From positions 62,001 through 126,000 of the forward strand of contig NZ_BDBA01000005.1 in NCBI RefSeq assembly GCF_001612745.1: a stretch of 64,000 bases of DNA, read 5' to 3'. Below the pieces are notes generated by a model. That model did not search any database. It was not told the origin of the DNA and saw nothing but the letters and a program-made list of their open reading frames with translations. Source of the stretch: Nocardia amamiensis NBRC 102102. GTDB lineage: Bacteria; Actinomycetota; Actinomycetes; Mycobacteriales; Mycobacteriaceae. Below, in pieces: positions 7,972-16,188 of the stretch. The stretch's first letter is position 1, and the number at the start of each line of letters is the position of its first letter. The translations under genes and the position numbers were made by a program.

Positions 7972-8934
7972 ATGTCCACGACCATCGCCCGCCGAGCCGC
8001 GGATTACGACGGCCACCGCGTCACGGTGGCGGCCGCAGACGGTGTCCCTCTCGCGGTGCGCGTCTTCGGCGCCGACGACGCCCCCGCGACCGTGGTCTTC
8101 GTGCACGGCCACTGCCTGCGCAGCGAATCCTGGTCCTACCTGCGCGACCAACTGCTGCGGCAATGGCGGAACGACACCAGGATGGTGTTCTACGACCACC
8201 GCGGCCACGGTGAATCCGGCGCGGGACATCCGTCGACCTACACCATCGACCAGCTGGGGCACGACTTGGACACCGTGCTGCGGACGATCGCCCCGACCGG
8301 TCCGGTGATCCTGGTCGGCCACTCGATGGGCGCGATGGTCGTGCTCGCCTATGCCAGGCTCTACCCGGAAACCATCGGCACGCGGATCGCCGGCGTCGGA
8401 CTGCTGGCGGGCGCGTCCAACGGCATCACCGAAGCCGGGCTGGCCCGCTTCCTGAACCGGCGCGCGGTGAGCTCGCTGCAGGCCGCCGTCACCCGCGCAC
8501 CGCGCGTGCTGCAGACCTCCAAGCGGCTGACCCGCCGCCTGGTCGCGCCCATCCTGCGCGAGGCCAACTTCGGCACCGGGAAGGTGAACCCGCGGATGGC
8601 CGCGCTGGCCACGGCCATGCTGAACGACACCCCGCTACTGACCATGTGCAGCTTCCTGCACTCGTTGATCACCTTCGACGAGACGGCGACCCTGCACCGG
8701 CTCGGCACCATCCCCGCACTGGTGCTCGCGGGCTCGGCGGACATCCTCGTCCCGTTCGCCCATTCGGTGGCGCTGGCGTCCCAGCTGGCCGGTTCCGAGC
8801 TGGTGCGCCTGGAAGGGGCCGGACACAGCGTCATGCTGGAGCGGGCCGAAGAGGTGGCGCTGTCCATCGTCGGCCTGGTCGAACGCACCTTCGCCACGAC
8901 GCGGACGACAGCCGACTACGCCGCCGCTGGCTGA
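7972..8934 (+). CDS. Alpha/beta hydrolase, soluble
   Basis: 320 residues; the ATG follows AGGAGGG at good spacing. The alpha/beta-hydrolase fold is shown by the oxyanion segment VFVHGHCLRSESW, the nucleophile elbow VGHSMGAM (Ser118), an acid in GSADILVPF and the histidine in GAGHSVMLE. No signal peptide is seen. Substrate is unknown; esterase, lipase or peroxidase-like members share this pattern. It stands alone between fadE10 and the sdh block and has its own upstream region. Confidence 0.85.
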   Translation: MSTTIARRAADYDGHRVTVAAADGVPLAVRVFGADDAPATVVFVHGHCLRSESWSYLRDQLLRQWRNDTRMVFYDHRGHGESGAGHPSTYTIDQLGHDLDTVLRTIAPTGPVILVGHSMGAMVVLAYARLYPETIGTRIAGVGLLAGASNGITEAGLARFLNRRAVSSLQAAVTRAPRVLQTSKRLTRRLVAPILREANFGTGKVNPRMAALATAMLNDTPLLTMCSFLHSLITFDETATLHRLGTIPALVLAGSADILVPFAHSVALASQLAGSELVRLEGAGHSVMLERAEEVALSIVGLVERTFATTRTTADYAAAG

Positions 8935-9021
8935 CCGTCAGGCAACCGGTGGGCAATCGCCGATTTCCGGCCAGGTACGAGCCAGATCCCGATTCTTTCG
9001 GTACTGTGTTGTAGATCACGT

Positions 9022-9037
9022 TGTGTGGTGGCTCACA
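9022..9037. promoter_or_regulatory. CRP-like site before the sdh1-type operon
   Basis: TGTGTGGTGGCTCACA matches TGTGA-N6-TCACA at 9 of 10 positions. It overlaps a wider inverted repeat TTGTGTG-GTGGCT-CACACAA (9021-9040) whose centre is one base to the right, so another symmetric binder is possible. TACTGT at 9002-9007 could be a -10 box, which would place the site downstream of the promoter. Confidence 0.4.
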
Positions 9038-9127
9038 CAACTCGGTGTCGTGCGGTCCGAGGCAGACGGGCAAACCGTGCACTGACTACCGAGTTCGCAT
9101 GTCCGCCAGGGAATACAGGAGGTATCG

Positions 9128-9415
9128 ATGACACGCAGCGAATTTGCGGAACTACGCTACGCGGTCGGCCAGCTCCGGCAATCCATCGGCGTACTGCGCG
9201 ACCAGTACGGCGACGCGAGCGCCGTGCGCCGGTTGGAGAACGACCTCGAGCGCCTGGTCATCGACGCCGACGAACTCGAGCAGTCACCGCCTCCCGAGGT
9301 ACGGCGCCGGCCGCAGGACGTCATCTACGTTCCGGACAGCAAGTCCGACGAGGCCGCCTGGATGGGCGCGCAGGACGAGGGGCTCGGCTTCCACTCCCGT
9401 CCGCGGACCACATAG
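9128..9415 (+). CDS. Small conserved protein of the sdh1 block (Rv0250c-like)
   Basis: 95 residues; ATG preceded by AGGAGGTATCG. The N-terminal half is a charged helix with heptad character (LRYAVGQLRQSIGVLRDQYG, RLENDLERLVIDADELEQ), the C-terminal half is short and polar (DVIYVPDSKSDEAAWMG). In M. tuberculosis a protein of about this size, Rv0250c, precedes Rv0249c-Rv0247c, and the same order is found here, so I equate them by position, size and type. Its function is unknown; an assembly or regulatory role for the succinate dehydrogenase is only inferred. A 600-bp gap separates it from the next gene. Confidence 0.75.
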   Translation: MTRSEFAELRYAVGQLRQSIGVLRDQYGDASAVRRLENDLERLVIDADELEQSPPPEVRRRPQDVIYVPDSKSDEAAWMGAQDEGLGFHSRPRTT

Positions 9416-10015
9416 GACGCCGGCACCGATTTCGCGGGCCCAGAGATAACCGCAGTGGGTCCGCGACTCGGCGTGCGTGACGGATCGGTATGCCTGGGCG
9501 CTGTGCGCGGCGCCGGCCCGGTTCCCGAGTGGTTGCCCACCCGCCTTCGGTGCGGGTCGTGGCGCCGATCCGATCCGGATCGGATCGGCGAGCCGCCGCC
9601 GGGAAGACCACCCGTATAGAGACCGCCCTGTCGCGGAGCCGACCGGGGCAACTAGCTACCAAGCATCTCGCTCGGTCTGCGAGCACATGAGCTGGTCCAG
9701 GTCTGACACCATATGGACAGACCGGCGGGCCGATCTCCGCACAAGTCCACGTCCGGCTCGCTGCCCCCGGAACACACCTCAGGTACCGCCATCCGAGCGG
9801 GATTCCGTGCCGCGCGCGTGCGCTGAACCCGTTCCGGCTCAGTCGAGTTCGACCTGTTTGCGGCCCATTCACCGCATGCGGCCACGAGCCGATTCCGCCG
9901 TAGATGTGGCGCAAATCACTAGCATCTCGCCCGGCTCGTATTGCCGGGACCCTGGCCATGCCATAGCGGGGGTGTCGTATGGTGCTCAGCATCACATTCG
10001 ATTGCGGAGGTAACG
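9416..10015. other. 600-bp region without a gene inside the sdh block
   Basis: Open frames here have no ribosome-binding sites and atypical composition, so I call no gene. The region contains a perfect 28-bp palindrome at 9563-9590 and ends with GCGGAGG before the sdhC-type gene. The promoter for sdhCAB probably lies in its right half, but no clear -35/-10 pair was seen. Confidence 0.6.
9563..9590. repeat. Perfect 28-bp palindrome
   Basis: CGCCGATCCGATCC is followed directly by its exact reverse complement with no spacer. Built from GATCC/ATCGG steps, it could be a hairpin terminator of the upstream small gene with a 4-base loop, or an operator for a symmetric repressor. Confidence 0.8.
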
Positions 10016-10882
10016 ATGGCCACCCGCACACAAGATCAGCGAGGCATCCCAGTGAATGCCGCACCCACCGCCGCCCCGGACACGGGCACCGGCGTCTTCA
10101 ACAGAACAAGAGCCAGGATCTCCGAACGCACGCTACGCACCGACCGATGGTGGATCCCGCCACTGTTCACGGTGCTCGGACTGGCCGCATTCGTCCTCTA
10201 CGCGGGAATCAGATCGTATGTGCGCACGGCATATTGGGTTCCGGACTATCACTACCTGACCCCGTTCTACTCGCCGTGCCTGAGCACTTCGTGCGTCGAG
10301 GGTTCGAGCCATTTCGGCACCCCGTTCGGCGAGCTGCCCGCGATCCTGCCACTCGGGTTCGTGGCACTGCCTTTCCTGCTCGGCTTCCGGCTGACCTGCT
10401 ACTACTACCGCAAGGCCTACTACCGCTCGGTGTGGTTCTCTCCTCCCGCCTGCGCCGTGGCCGAGCCGCACGCCAAGTACACCGGCGAGACCAGGATGCC
10501 GCTGATCATCCAGAACGCCCACCGCTACTTCTTCTATGTGGCCGTGGTGGTTTCGGTGATCAACACCTACGACGCCATCGTCGCGTTCCACGGCAAGACC
10601 GGCGGCTTCGGTTTCGGCCTCGGCAATATCGTGCTGCTGGGCAACGTGATCTTGCTCTGGGCCTATACCCTCTCCTGCCACTCGTGCAGGCACATCGCGG
10701 GCGGACGGCTCAAACACTTCTCCGCGCACCCGGTGCGCTACTGGTTCTGGACCCAGGTCTCCAAGCTCAACACCCGGCACATGGCGCTGGCCTGGACCAC
10801 TCTCGGCACGCTCGTGCTGACCGACTTCTACGTCATGTTGGTTGCCAGCAACACGATTTCGGACCTGCGGTTCATCGACTGA
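10016..10882 (+). CDS. sdhC: Succinate dehydrogenase membrane anchor subunit, Sdh1 type (Rv0249c-like)
   Basis: 288 residues from ATG 10016 with GGAGG upstream; the longer frame from 9941 is not supported. Five hydrophobic segments are visible (~46-68, 108-127, 170-190, 203-220, 256-277). It anchors the catalytic subunits and passes electrons to menaquinone. Cys and His residues stand near membrane faces: Cys128, Cys146, and CHSCRH at 221-226. A membrane-embedded Rieske-type cluster has been reported for a mycobacterial Sdh1, and these residues are candidates for it; that match is inference. The flavoprotein gene follows after 24 bases. Confidence 0.9.
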   Translation: MATRTQDQRGIPVNAAPTAAPDTGTGVFNRTRARISERTLRTDRWWIPPLFTVLGLAAFVLYAGIRSYVRTAYWVPDYHYLTPFYSPCLSTSCVEGSSHFGTPFGELPAILPLGFVALPFLLGFRLTCYYYRKAYYRSVWFSPPACAVAEPHAKYTGETRMPLIIQNAHRYFFYVAVVVSVINTYDAIVAFHGKTGGFGFGLGNIVLLGNVILLWAYTLSCHSCRHIAGGRLKHFSAHPVRYWFWTQVSKLNTRHMALAWTTLGTLVLTDFYVMLVASNTISDLRFID

Positions 10883-10906
10883 CCGCCTCACTGAGGAGTT
10901 CTCTGC

Positions 10907-12847
10907 ATGGCAGAAGTGGAACGGCACAACTACGACGTCGTCGTGATCGGAGCGGGCGGCGCCGGACTGCGTGCGGTGATCGAGGCCAGGGAGCACGGGC
11001 TGTCCGTCGCGGTGGTGTGCAAGTCGCTGTTCGGTAAGGCGCACACCGTGATGGCCGAGGGCGGCTGCGCCGCCTCGATGGGCAACGCGAATGAAAAAGA
11101 CAACTGGCAGGTCCATTTCAGGGACACGATGCGGGGCGGCAAGTTCCTGAACAACTGGCGCATGGCCGAACTGCATGCCCAGGAGGCACCCGAGCGGGTG
11201 TGGGAACTGGAATCCTATGGGGCCCTGTTCGATCGGACCGCCGATGGCCGGATCAGCCAGCGCAATTTCGGCGGCCACACCTACCCCCGGCTCGCCCACG
11301 TCGGCGACCGTACCGGCCTCGAGATCATCCGCACCATGCAGCAGAAGATCGTCGCGCTGCAACAGGAGGATTTCGCGGCGACCGGCGACTACGAGTCCCG
11401 GATCAAGGTGTTCGCCGAGTGCACCATCACCGAATTGCTCAAGGACGGCGACCGGATTTCCGGCGCGTTCGGCTACTGGCGCGAATCCGGCCGCTTCATC
11501 TTGTTCGAGACACCGGCGGTAGTCCTGGCGACCGGTGGCATCGGCAAGTCGTACAAGGTGACCTCGAACTCCTGGGAGTACACCGGCGACGGGCACGCGC
11601 TCGCGCTGCGCGCCGGAGCCACGCTGATCAACATGGAGTTCTTGCAATTCCACCCGACCGGCATGGTCTGGCCACCCAGCGTGAAGGGCATCCTGGTCAC
11701 CGAGGGCGTGCGCGGTGACGGCGGGGTGTTGAAGAACACCGAGGGCAAGCGGTTCATGTTCGACTACATTCCGCCGGTCTTCAAGGGTCAGTACGCCGAG
11801 ACCGAGGAGGAGGCCGATCAGTGGTTGCGCGACAACGATTCCGCGCGCCGCACCCCGGATCTGCTGCCGCGTGACGAGGTCGCGCGCGCGATCAACGAGG
11901 AGGTCAAGGCGGGCCGCGGCACCGAACACGGCGGCGTCTACCTCGATATCGCGTCCCGGATGCCCGCCGAGGAGATCGTGCGGCGGCTGCCGTCGATGCA
12001 CCACCAGTTCAAAGAGCTCGCGGACGTCGACATCACCAAGGAGCCGATGGAGGTCGGGCCGACCTGTCACTACGTGATGGGCGGTGTCGAGGTCGATCCG
12101 GACACCGGCGCGGCCACGGTGCCCGGCCTGTTCGCCGCGGGCGAGTGTTCCGGCGGAATGCACGGCTCGAATCGGCTCGGCGGGAACTCACTGTCGGACC
12201 TGCTGGTATTCGGCCGCCGGGCCGGGCTCGGCGCCGCCTCTTACGTGGAGGGCCTCGCCGATCGGCCGTCGGTCTCCGAGAACGATGTCTCGAAGGCCGC
12301 GAAGGCCGCCTTGGCGCCCTTCGATCCCGCCACAGACGGCAACGGCGAGAACCCCTACACCTTGCACACCGATCTGCAACAGTCGATGAACGACCTGGTC
12401 GGCATCATCCGCAAGGAACACGAGGTGCGCGAGGCGATCGAGAAGCTCGCCGAGCTGCGCGATCGATTCCGGCACGTCACCGTGGAGGGGCACCGTCAGT
12501 TCAACCCGGGCTGGCATCTCGCGCTGGATATGCAGAACATGCTGCTGGTCAGTGAATGCGTGGCACATGCCGCGCTGCTGCGCACCGAGAGCCGCGGCGG
12601 GCACACCCGGGACGATCACCCGTCGATGGATCCGGACTGGCGCAACAGGCTGTTGGTCTGCGCGGTGGATCCCAGCACGGCAGGCGACGCGATTCCCGGC
12701 GTCACAGTGACGCGTAAGGATCAGGTTCCGATGCGTCCGGATCTGCTCGCCCTTTTCGATCTCGGCGAGCTCGAGAAGTACTACACCCCGGCGGAACTCG
12801 CCGGGCACCCGGCCGCTGCCGGGAATTCGACGGAGCGAGAGGCGTAA
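10907..12847 (+). CDS. sdhA: Succinate dehydrogenase/fumarate reductase flavoprotein subunit
   Basis: 646 residues, preceded by GAGGAGTTC. It oxidises succinate to fumarate with covalently bound FAD. The Rossmann motif VVVIGAGGAGLRA is at residues 11-23, the FAD-linking histidine is His46 in KAHTVMAEGG, and the substrate region has LQFHPTGM. The capping region GECSGGMHGSNRLGGNSL is complete. The context (membrane subunit before, Fe-S subunit 2 bases after) fixes it as the Sdh1-type enzyme. Length and motifs give no sign of damage. Confidence 0.96.
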   Translation: MAEVERHNYDVVVIGAGGAGLRAVIEAREHGLSVAVVCKSLFGKAHTVMAEGGCAASMGNANEKDNWQVHFRDTMRGGKFLNNWRMAELHAQEAPERVWELESYGALFDRTADGRISQRNFGGHTYPRLAHVGDRTGLEIIRTMQQKIVALQQEDFAATGDYESRIKVFAECTITELLKDGDRISGAFGYWRESGRFILFETPAVVLATGGIGKSYKVTSNSWEYTGDGHALALRAGATLINMEFLQFHPTGMVWPPSVKGILVTEGVRGDGGVLKNTEGKRFMFDYIPPVFKGQYAETEEEADQWLRDNDSARRTPDLLPRDEVARAINEEVKAGRGTEHGGVYLDIASRMPAEEIVRRLPSMHHQFKELADVDITKEPMEVGPTCHYVMGGVEVDPDTGAATVPGLFAAGECSGGMHGSNRLGGNSLSDLLVFGRRAGLGAASYVEGLADRPSVSENDVSKAAKAALAPFDPATDGNGENPYTLHTDLQQSMNDLVGIIRKEHEVREAIEKLAELRDRFRHVTVEGHRQFNPGWHLALDMQNMLLVSECVAHAALLRTESRGGHTRDDHPSMDPDWRNRLLVCAVDPSTAGDAIPGVTVTRKDQVPMRPDLLALFDLGELEKYYTPAELAGHPAAAGNSTEREA

Positions 12848-12849
12848 CG

Positions 12850-13596
12850 ATGGGTTACGACGCCAAATTCCGCGTATGGCGCGGCGATCTCGACGGTGGA
12901 GAACTGCACGACTACACCGTGCTGGTGAACGAGGGCGAGGTGGTGCTGGACATCATCCATCGGTTGCAGGCCACGCAGGCGCCCGACCTGGCCGTGCGCT
13001 GGAACTGCAAGGCAGGCAAGTGCGGTTCCTGTTCGGCGGAGGTGAACGGGCGTCCGCGCCTGCTGTGTATGACGCGGATGTCCACCTTCGCCGAGAACGA
13101 GGTGATCACGGTGACGCCGATGCGCACGTTCCCCGTGATCAAGGACTTGGTGACCGATGTGTCCTTCAACTATGAGAAGGCCAGGGAGATCCCGTCGTTC
13201 ACGCCGCCCGCGGACCTGAAGCCGGGCGATTACCGGATGCAGCAGGTCGACGTGGAACGTTCGCAGGAGTTCCGCAAGTGCATCGAGTGCTTTCTGTGCC
13301 AGAACACCTGTCACGTGGTGCGCGACCACGAGGAGAACAAGAAGTCGTTCGCCGGACCGCGTTTCCTGATGCGGATCGCCGAGTTGGAGATGCATCCGCT
13401 GGATGTCGCCGACCGCAGTGACTTGGCGCAGGACGAGCAGGGGCTCGGCCTGTGCAATATCACCAAGTGCTGCACCGAGGTCTGCCCGGAGCACATCAAG
13501 ATCACCGACAACGCGTTGATCCCGCTGAAGGAGCGGGTTGCCGACCGGAAGTACGATCCGCTGGTCTGGTTGGGCAACAAGCTGTTTCGTCGTTGA
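12850..13596 (+). CDS. sdhB: Succinate dehydrogenase iron-sulfur subunit
   Basis: 248 residues; ATG 2 bases after the sdhA stop, within an evident operon. It relays electrons from FAD to the membrane subunit. The [2Fe-2S] ligands are Cys53, Cys58, Cys61 and Cys73 (WNCKAGKCGSC and LLCMTR). The C-terminal domain has CIECFLCQNTC and CNITKCCTEVCPEH for the [4Fe-4S] and [3Fe-4S] clusters. A strong hairpin follows the stop codon. Confidence 0.96.
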   Translation: MGYDAKFRVWRGDLDGGELHDYTVLVNEGEVVLDIIHRLQATQAPDLAVRWNCKAGKCGSCSAEVNGRPRLLCMTRMSTFAENEVITVTPMRTFPVIKDLVTDVSFNYEKAREIPSFTPPADLKPGDYRMQQVDVERSQEFRKCIECFLCQNTCHVVRDHEENKKSFAGPRFLMRIAELEMHPLDVADRSDLAQDEQGLGLCNITKCCTEVCPEHIKITDNALIPLKERVADRKYDPLVWLGNKLFRR

Positions 13597-13607
13597 TACG
13601 CCGCGGA

Positions 13608-13637
13608 CGACCGGCCGGGGACAACCCCGGCCGGTCG
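13608..13637. terminator. Terminator after sdhB, probably bidirectional
   Basis: A 13-bp perfect stem (CGACCGGCCGGGG and its complement) around the loop ACAA begins 11 bases after the sdhB stop. The converging small membrane-protein gene ends at 13645, so it may serve both strands. Confidence 0.85.
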
Positions 13638-13644
13638 GCGCACC

Positions 13645-13875
13645 CTATAGCATTGCCACTACACCGAGGGCCACAATCCAGACCAGCACGCCGACGAGCA
13701 ACGCCGTCAGGACCGAGCTGGTGAGGATGAAAACACCGATCGCCGACACCGCGAACAGCAACGCGACGATCAGCCATTCCACCCAATCGCCCGGCCGCAG
13801 TTTCTTGTACCGGGGATGGGAACTCTTGAGCCCACGGTCCACGAACTTAGGGCTACCCGGAATCAACCCGGACAA
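13645..13875 (-). CDS. Small two-helix membrane protein, unknown function
   Basis: 76 residues if started at TTG 13875; GTG 13839 would remove the first 12 residues. No strong ribosome-binding site supports either. The C-terminal half consists of two hydrophobic helices (WLIVALLFAVSAIGVFIL and ALLVGVLVWIVALGVVAML) after a basic N-terminus, which predicts an inner-membrane protein with the N-terminus in the cytoplasm. I do not recognise the family. Confidence 0.6.
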   Translation of the reverse strand: MSGLIPGSPKFVDRGLKSSHPRYKKLRPGDWVEWLIVALLFAVSAIGVFILTSSVLTALLVGVLVWIVALGVVAML

Positions 13876-13973
13876 ACGTGGTTTCGTTGTCGAATCTGTG
13901 TCATTTCGTGATCTTCAAGTGCAGATTCGATCACTTCAGGCAGCTCTTCGGTCGCCGCCGGGCCGCACCGCTA

Positions 13974-14198
13974 TTACTTCGGGCGATCGAACTCACCGTC
14001 GTGCACACCAGCGGTGAAAGCGGCCCATTCCCCCGGCGTGAAGACCAGCACCGGCCCGTCGGGCTCCTTCCCGTTGCGTAAACCCACATGCCCATCCGCG
14101 AGCAGAGCGACCTCCACGCTGTCGTTGCCCGAGCCTTCCCCGGCCTTTCGCCATACGGCGCCGGTCAGGTCGATGTTCGCGTTGCCTTGGATACTCAT
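13974..14198 (-). CDS. DUF397 domain protein
   Basis: 74 residues; ATG 14198 follows AGGGGACATC. It shows the DUF397 pattern: a short N-terminal WRK segment, NDSVEVALLADGHVGLRNGK, then VLVFTPGEWAAFTAGVHDGEF, whose end matches the DUF397 protein at 53950 (AHDGEFDR). DUF397 proteins usually sit beside an XRE-family (DUF5753) regulator and some Streptomyces pairs have been described as toxin-antitoxin-like. Here no XRE gene is adjacent; the upstream neighbour on the same strand is the unknown-family protein at 14342. Confidence 0.85.
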   Translation of the reverse strand: MSIQGNANIDLTGAVWRKAGEGSGNDSVEVALLADGHVGLRNGKEPDGPVLVFTPGEWAAFTAGVHDGEFDRPK

Positions 14199-14341
14199 GA
14201 TGTCCCCTCGCTAGCCGTCTGCGTCGCCGTGCGAGATCGTACCGCCGCCGCCGGCACTGTCCGGTGTACAACCGAGCAGATCGCCGGGCACGATGACTCC
14301 GACCGCGAAGCGATCCCCGGTCGCACACCCGGCGGGTGCCT

Positions 14342-14812
14342 TCACCGGCGGTGCCGCGCCGGGTCGGCCCAAGCACGGATGGCTGCGACCACTACCTGAC
14401 CGGACGGGCGAAAATGGTTGCGCGGCGGGACGATCCAGCGGCGGATCGAGCCCACGGCCGCCGTCGGAGACGGCAACGCGATCGTCGATCCGGTGCGAGC
14501 GACCGACACATCCAGCCGGAACAGCTCGGCGAACAGCCGTGTATCGCTTTCGGGCAGGTCCGGCGTGATCAGGAACGTCCACCGGTTCGAGCGCGGATGC
14601 GCGAGGATCGGACCGAGTGGGACGCTCATACTCTGCATATGCGCCTTGACCGCTTGCCCCAAGCTGCTCGGCATCGTCAACGCCCACACCGATCCGGCGC
14701 GCATCACGATCCGGCCGAGTTCGGGAGGGTCGACGACGGCGGGCAGATCACACTCCCGCCGATAGAACTGGCATCTGGAGCGCGGTGTATCCCCGAGTGG
14801 CATCTGATCCAC
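14342..14812 (-). CDS. Unknown-family protein with AHPRSNRWTFL motif, paralogue of the gene at 55322
   Basis: 156 residues from GTG 14812, which has AGGGG upstream; TTG 14845 is a longer option. No known domain is recognised. It is clearly homologous to the protein at 55322-55846: both share a LGRIV segment, GSV, GPI(L/I)AHPRS(N/D)RWTFL, an LFA(E/D)LFR block, and LPSPT. Both genes neighbour DUF397 genes, which suggests a shared process. No signal peptide or membrane helix is visible, so it is likely cytoplasmic. The basic, proline-containing C-terminus differs from the paralogue. Confidence 0.7.
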   Translation of the reverse strand: MDQMPLGDTPRSRCQFYRRECDLPAVVDPPELGRIVMRAGSVWALTMPSSLGQAVKAHMQSMSVPLGPILAHPRSNRWTFLITPDLPESDTRLFAELFRLDVSVARTGSTIALPSPTAAVGSIRRWIVPPRNHFRPSGQVVVAAIRAWADPARHRR

Positions 14813-15011
14813 TGAACAACCCCCTGCTGCTGTGTGGTTCGACAATGAGCGCCGGCCATACCGAACCCTGACGGCAGCTCCGGACGATGCACCGGTGCGG
14901 GGATTACGGTGGTGGTTTCAAACGTGGCGCGGGTCACTCAAGTGTCCGTGGTACAGCGTGGGAGGAACCGATAAAGAATGGGCAAAACTGGGGAAAATGA
15001 AGAACGCCGGT

Positions 15012-15039
15012 ATACAAAAGACCTGGCTCAGTGCCAGGT
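15012..15039 (-). terminator. Intrinsic terminator whose loop contains the stop codon of the glycosylase gene
   Basis: On the minus strand ACCTGGC-ACTGA-GCCAGGT forms a 7-bp stem with a 5-base loop, followed by CTTTTGT. The TGA stop of the glycosylase gene (15028-15030) is in the loop. Confidence 0.65.
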
Positions 15040-15960
15040 GTGGTCGGTGAGGGGAGTGCGGGGACCGAACTTCGGTTTGTGAAAGTGGCCGCTGATCTCC
15101 AGCAGGCGGATCGCCCGGTAGCGGTGCGGGCGTAGCGGTTCCAGGTATTCCACCATCGCGTCGTCGTCGATCGGGCGGCCGAGCAGGGTCCAACCGACCG
15201 TGGCGGCCAGGTTGTAGTCGCCGACCGACAGCGCGTCCGCGTCGCCGAAAGCCCGCTGCGCGATCTCGGCGGCGGTCCACACCCCGATGCCGGGAACGCT
15301 GCGCAGCATGCGCGCCGCCTCGGCCGGATCGACCCGCGCCGCACGCTCGAGCGAGTCGGCCACCCTGGCCGCGCGCACGATGGTCTGCGCCCGCTGCGGG
15401 CCGACGTTTGCCCGGTGGTAGGTCCAGGACGGAATCCGCCGCCAGGCATCGGCGTCCGGTGGCAGCCGCATTCCCTCGGGCGCGGGGCCGGGTGCGGGTT
15501 CGCCGAACTGCCGCACGAGTTTTCGCCACGACGCACGCGCTGAGATGCTGTGCACTTTCTGTTCCAGCACCGCGGGTACCAAGGCCTCGAACACCAAACC
15601 CGTACGCAGCATGCGCAGCCCAGGGAAACGACGGTGCGCGTCGACGAGCTTCGGATGATCCGGGGCGAAGGCCGAGACGTCCTCGTCCAAGCACAGCATG
15701 TACTCGAGACCGTCCAGGAACTCCGCCGCGCCGGGCCCCCAGGCGCGGGCCTGCACCGCGCGCGGACCAGACTGGGTCAATCGGTAGGTGACCGGCCCGG
15801 TCGGTAGGCGGGAGGCGTGCCAGTGCGCGCCGTCACCCGTCACCCGGTGACATGGGTCGCCGCCGCCGCGGCCGAGGGGAGCGAGGGTGCTCGCCAGATC
15901 GATCGGCCGCTCCGCCGTCACGGTCCGGTACGCTCCCGGCTCGGCCATCGCAATGCGCAC
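15028..15960 (-). CDS. DNA-3-methyladenine glycosylase-like protein (AlkA/HhH-GPD family)
   Basis: 310 residues from ATG 15960; MAEPG at 15948 is an alternative start. It belongs to the helix-hairpin-helix DNA glycosylases that excise alkylated bases. The HhH motif is LRSVPGIGVWTAAEIAQ and the catalytic aspartate is in ALSVGDYNLA. An N-terminal half resembling the AlkA N-terminal domain precedes the all-helical core (FEALVPAVLEQKVHSISA). No Fe-S cluster cysteines are present. It stands alone, with a terminator overlapping its stop codon. Confidence 0.85.
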   Translation of the reverse strand: MRIAMAEPGAYRTVTAERPIDLASTLAPLGRGGGDPCHRVTGDGAHWHASRLPTGPVTYRLTQSGPRAVQARAWGPGAAEFLDGLEYMLCLDEDVSAFAPDHPKLVDAHRRFPGLRMLRTGLVFEALVPAVLEQKVHSISARASWRKLVRQFGEPAPGPAPEGMRLPPDADAWRRIPSWTYHRANVGPQRAQTIVRAARVADSLERAARVDPAEAARMLRSVPGIGVWTAAEIAQRAFGDADALSVGDYNLAATVGWTLLGRPIDDDAMVEYLEPLRPHRYRAIRLLEISGHFHKPKFGPRTPLTDHTWH

Positions 15961-16083
15961 GACATCATTCTGCCCCGGTGCGGTGCGCGCGTCGGGGTCT
16001 GCCTGGCGTGTAACGACGCCGATAGCCGGGCGATACTGATTTCAATCGGCAAATAGCTGGCAGTCGCCATGACGGAGGTTTCG

Positions 16084-16188
16084 ATGATCACCAACGTGCT
16101 CAACTGGTTGCTCAACGCCTGGGGCAATGTTTCCGCAGGTAGCTCGGGTTACCAGATTCCGCCCGGCACCCTGCCGTTCGGCAGCTGA
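16084..16188 (+). CDS. Candidate 34-residue peptide gene
   Basis: ATG 16084 is preceded by GGAGG at 7-base spacing. The 34 codons give an amphipathic hydrophobic N-terminus (ITNVLNWLLNAWGNV) and a polar Gly/Ser/Pro tail ending in PPGTLPFGS. An in-frame ATG at 16069 would add five residues but has no ribosome-binding site. A possible -10 box (GATACT, 16032-16037) lies upstream. It converges on the FAD/Fe-S gene with a 6-base gap. The strong initiation signal and protein-like composition are the evidence; it may be a membrane-active or secreted peptide. Confidence 0.5.
   Translation: MITNVLNWLLNAWGNVSAGSSGYQIPPGTLPFGS

Noticed and set aside
9477..10013. Plus-strand frame of 178 codons in the sdh gap
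   Set aside because: No ribosome-binding site, no recognisable domain, and many Arg/Pro/Ser codons as in non-coding frames.
9321..10064. Minus-strand frame of 247 codons in the sdh gap
   Set aside because: Overlaps the Rv0250c-like gene, has no start signal and an Arg/Pro-rich composition typical of non-coding high-GC frames.
10133..12163. 676-codon minus-strand frame opposite sdhC/sdhA
   Set aside because: Antisense shadow; the plus strand carries complete sdh motifs.
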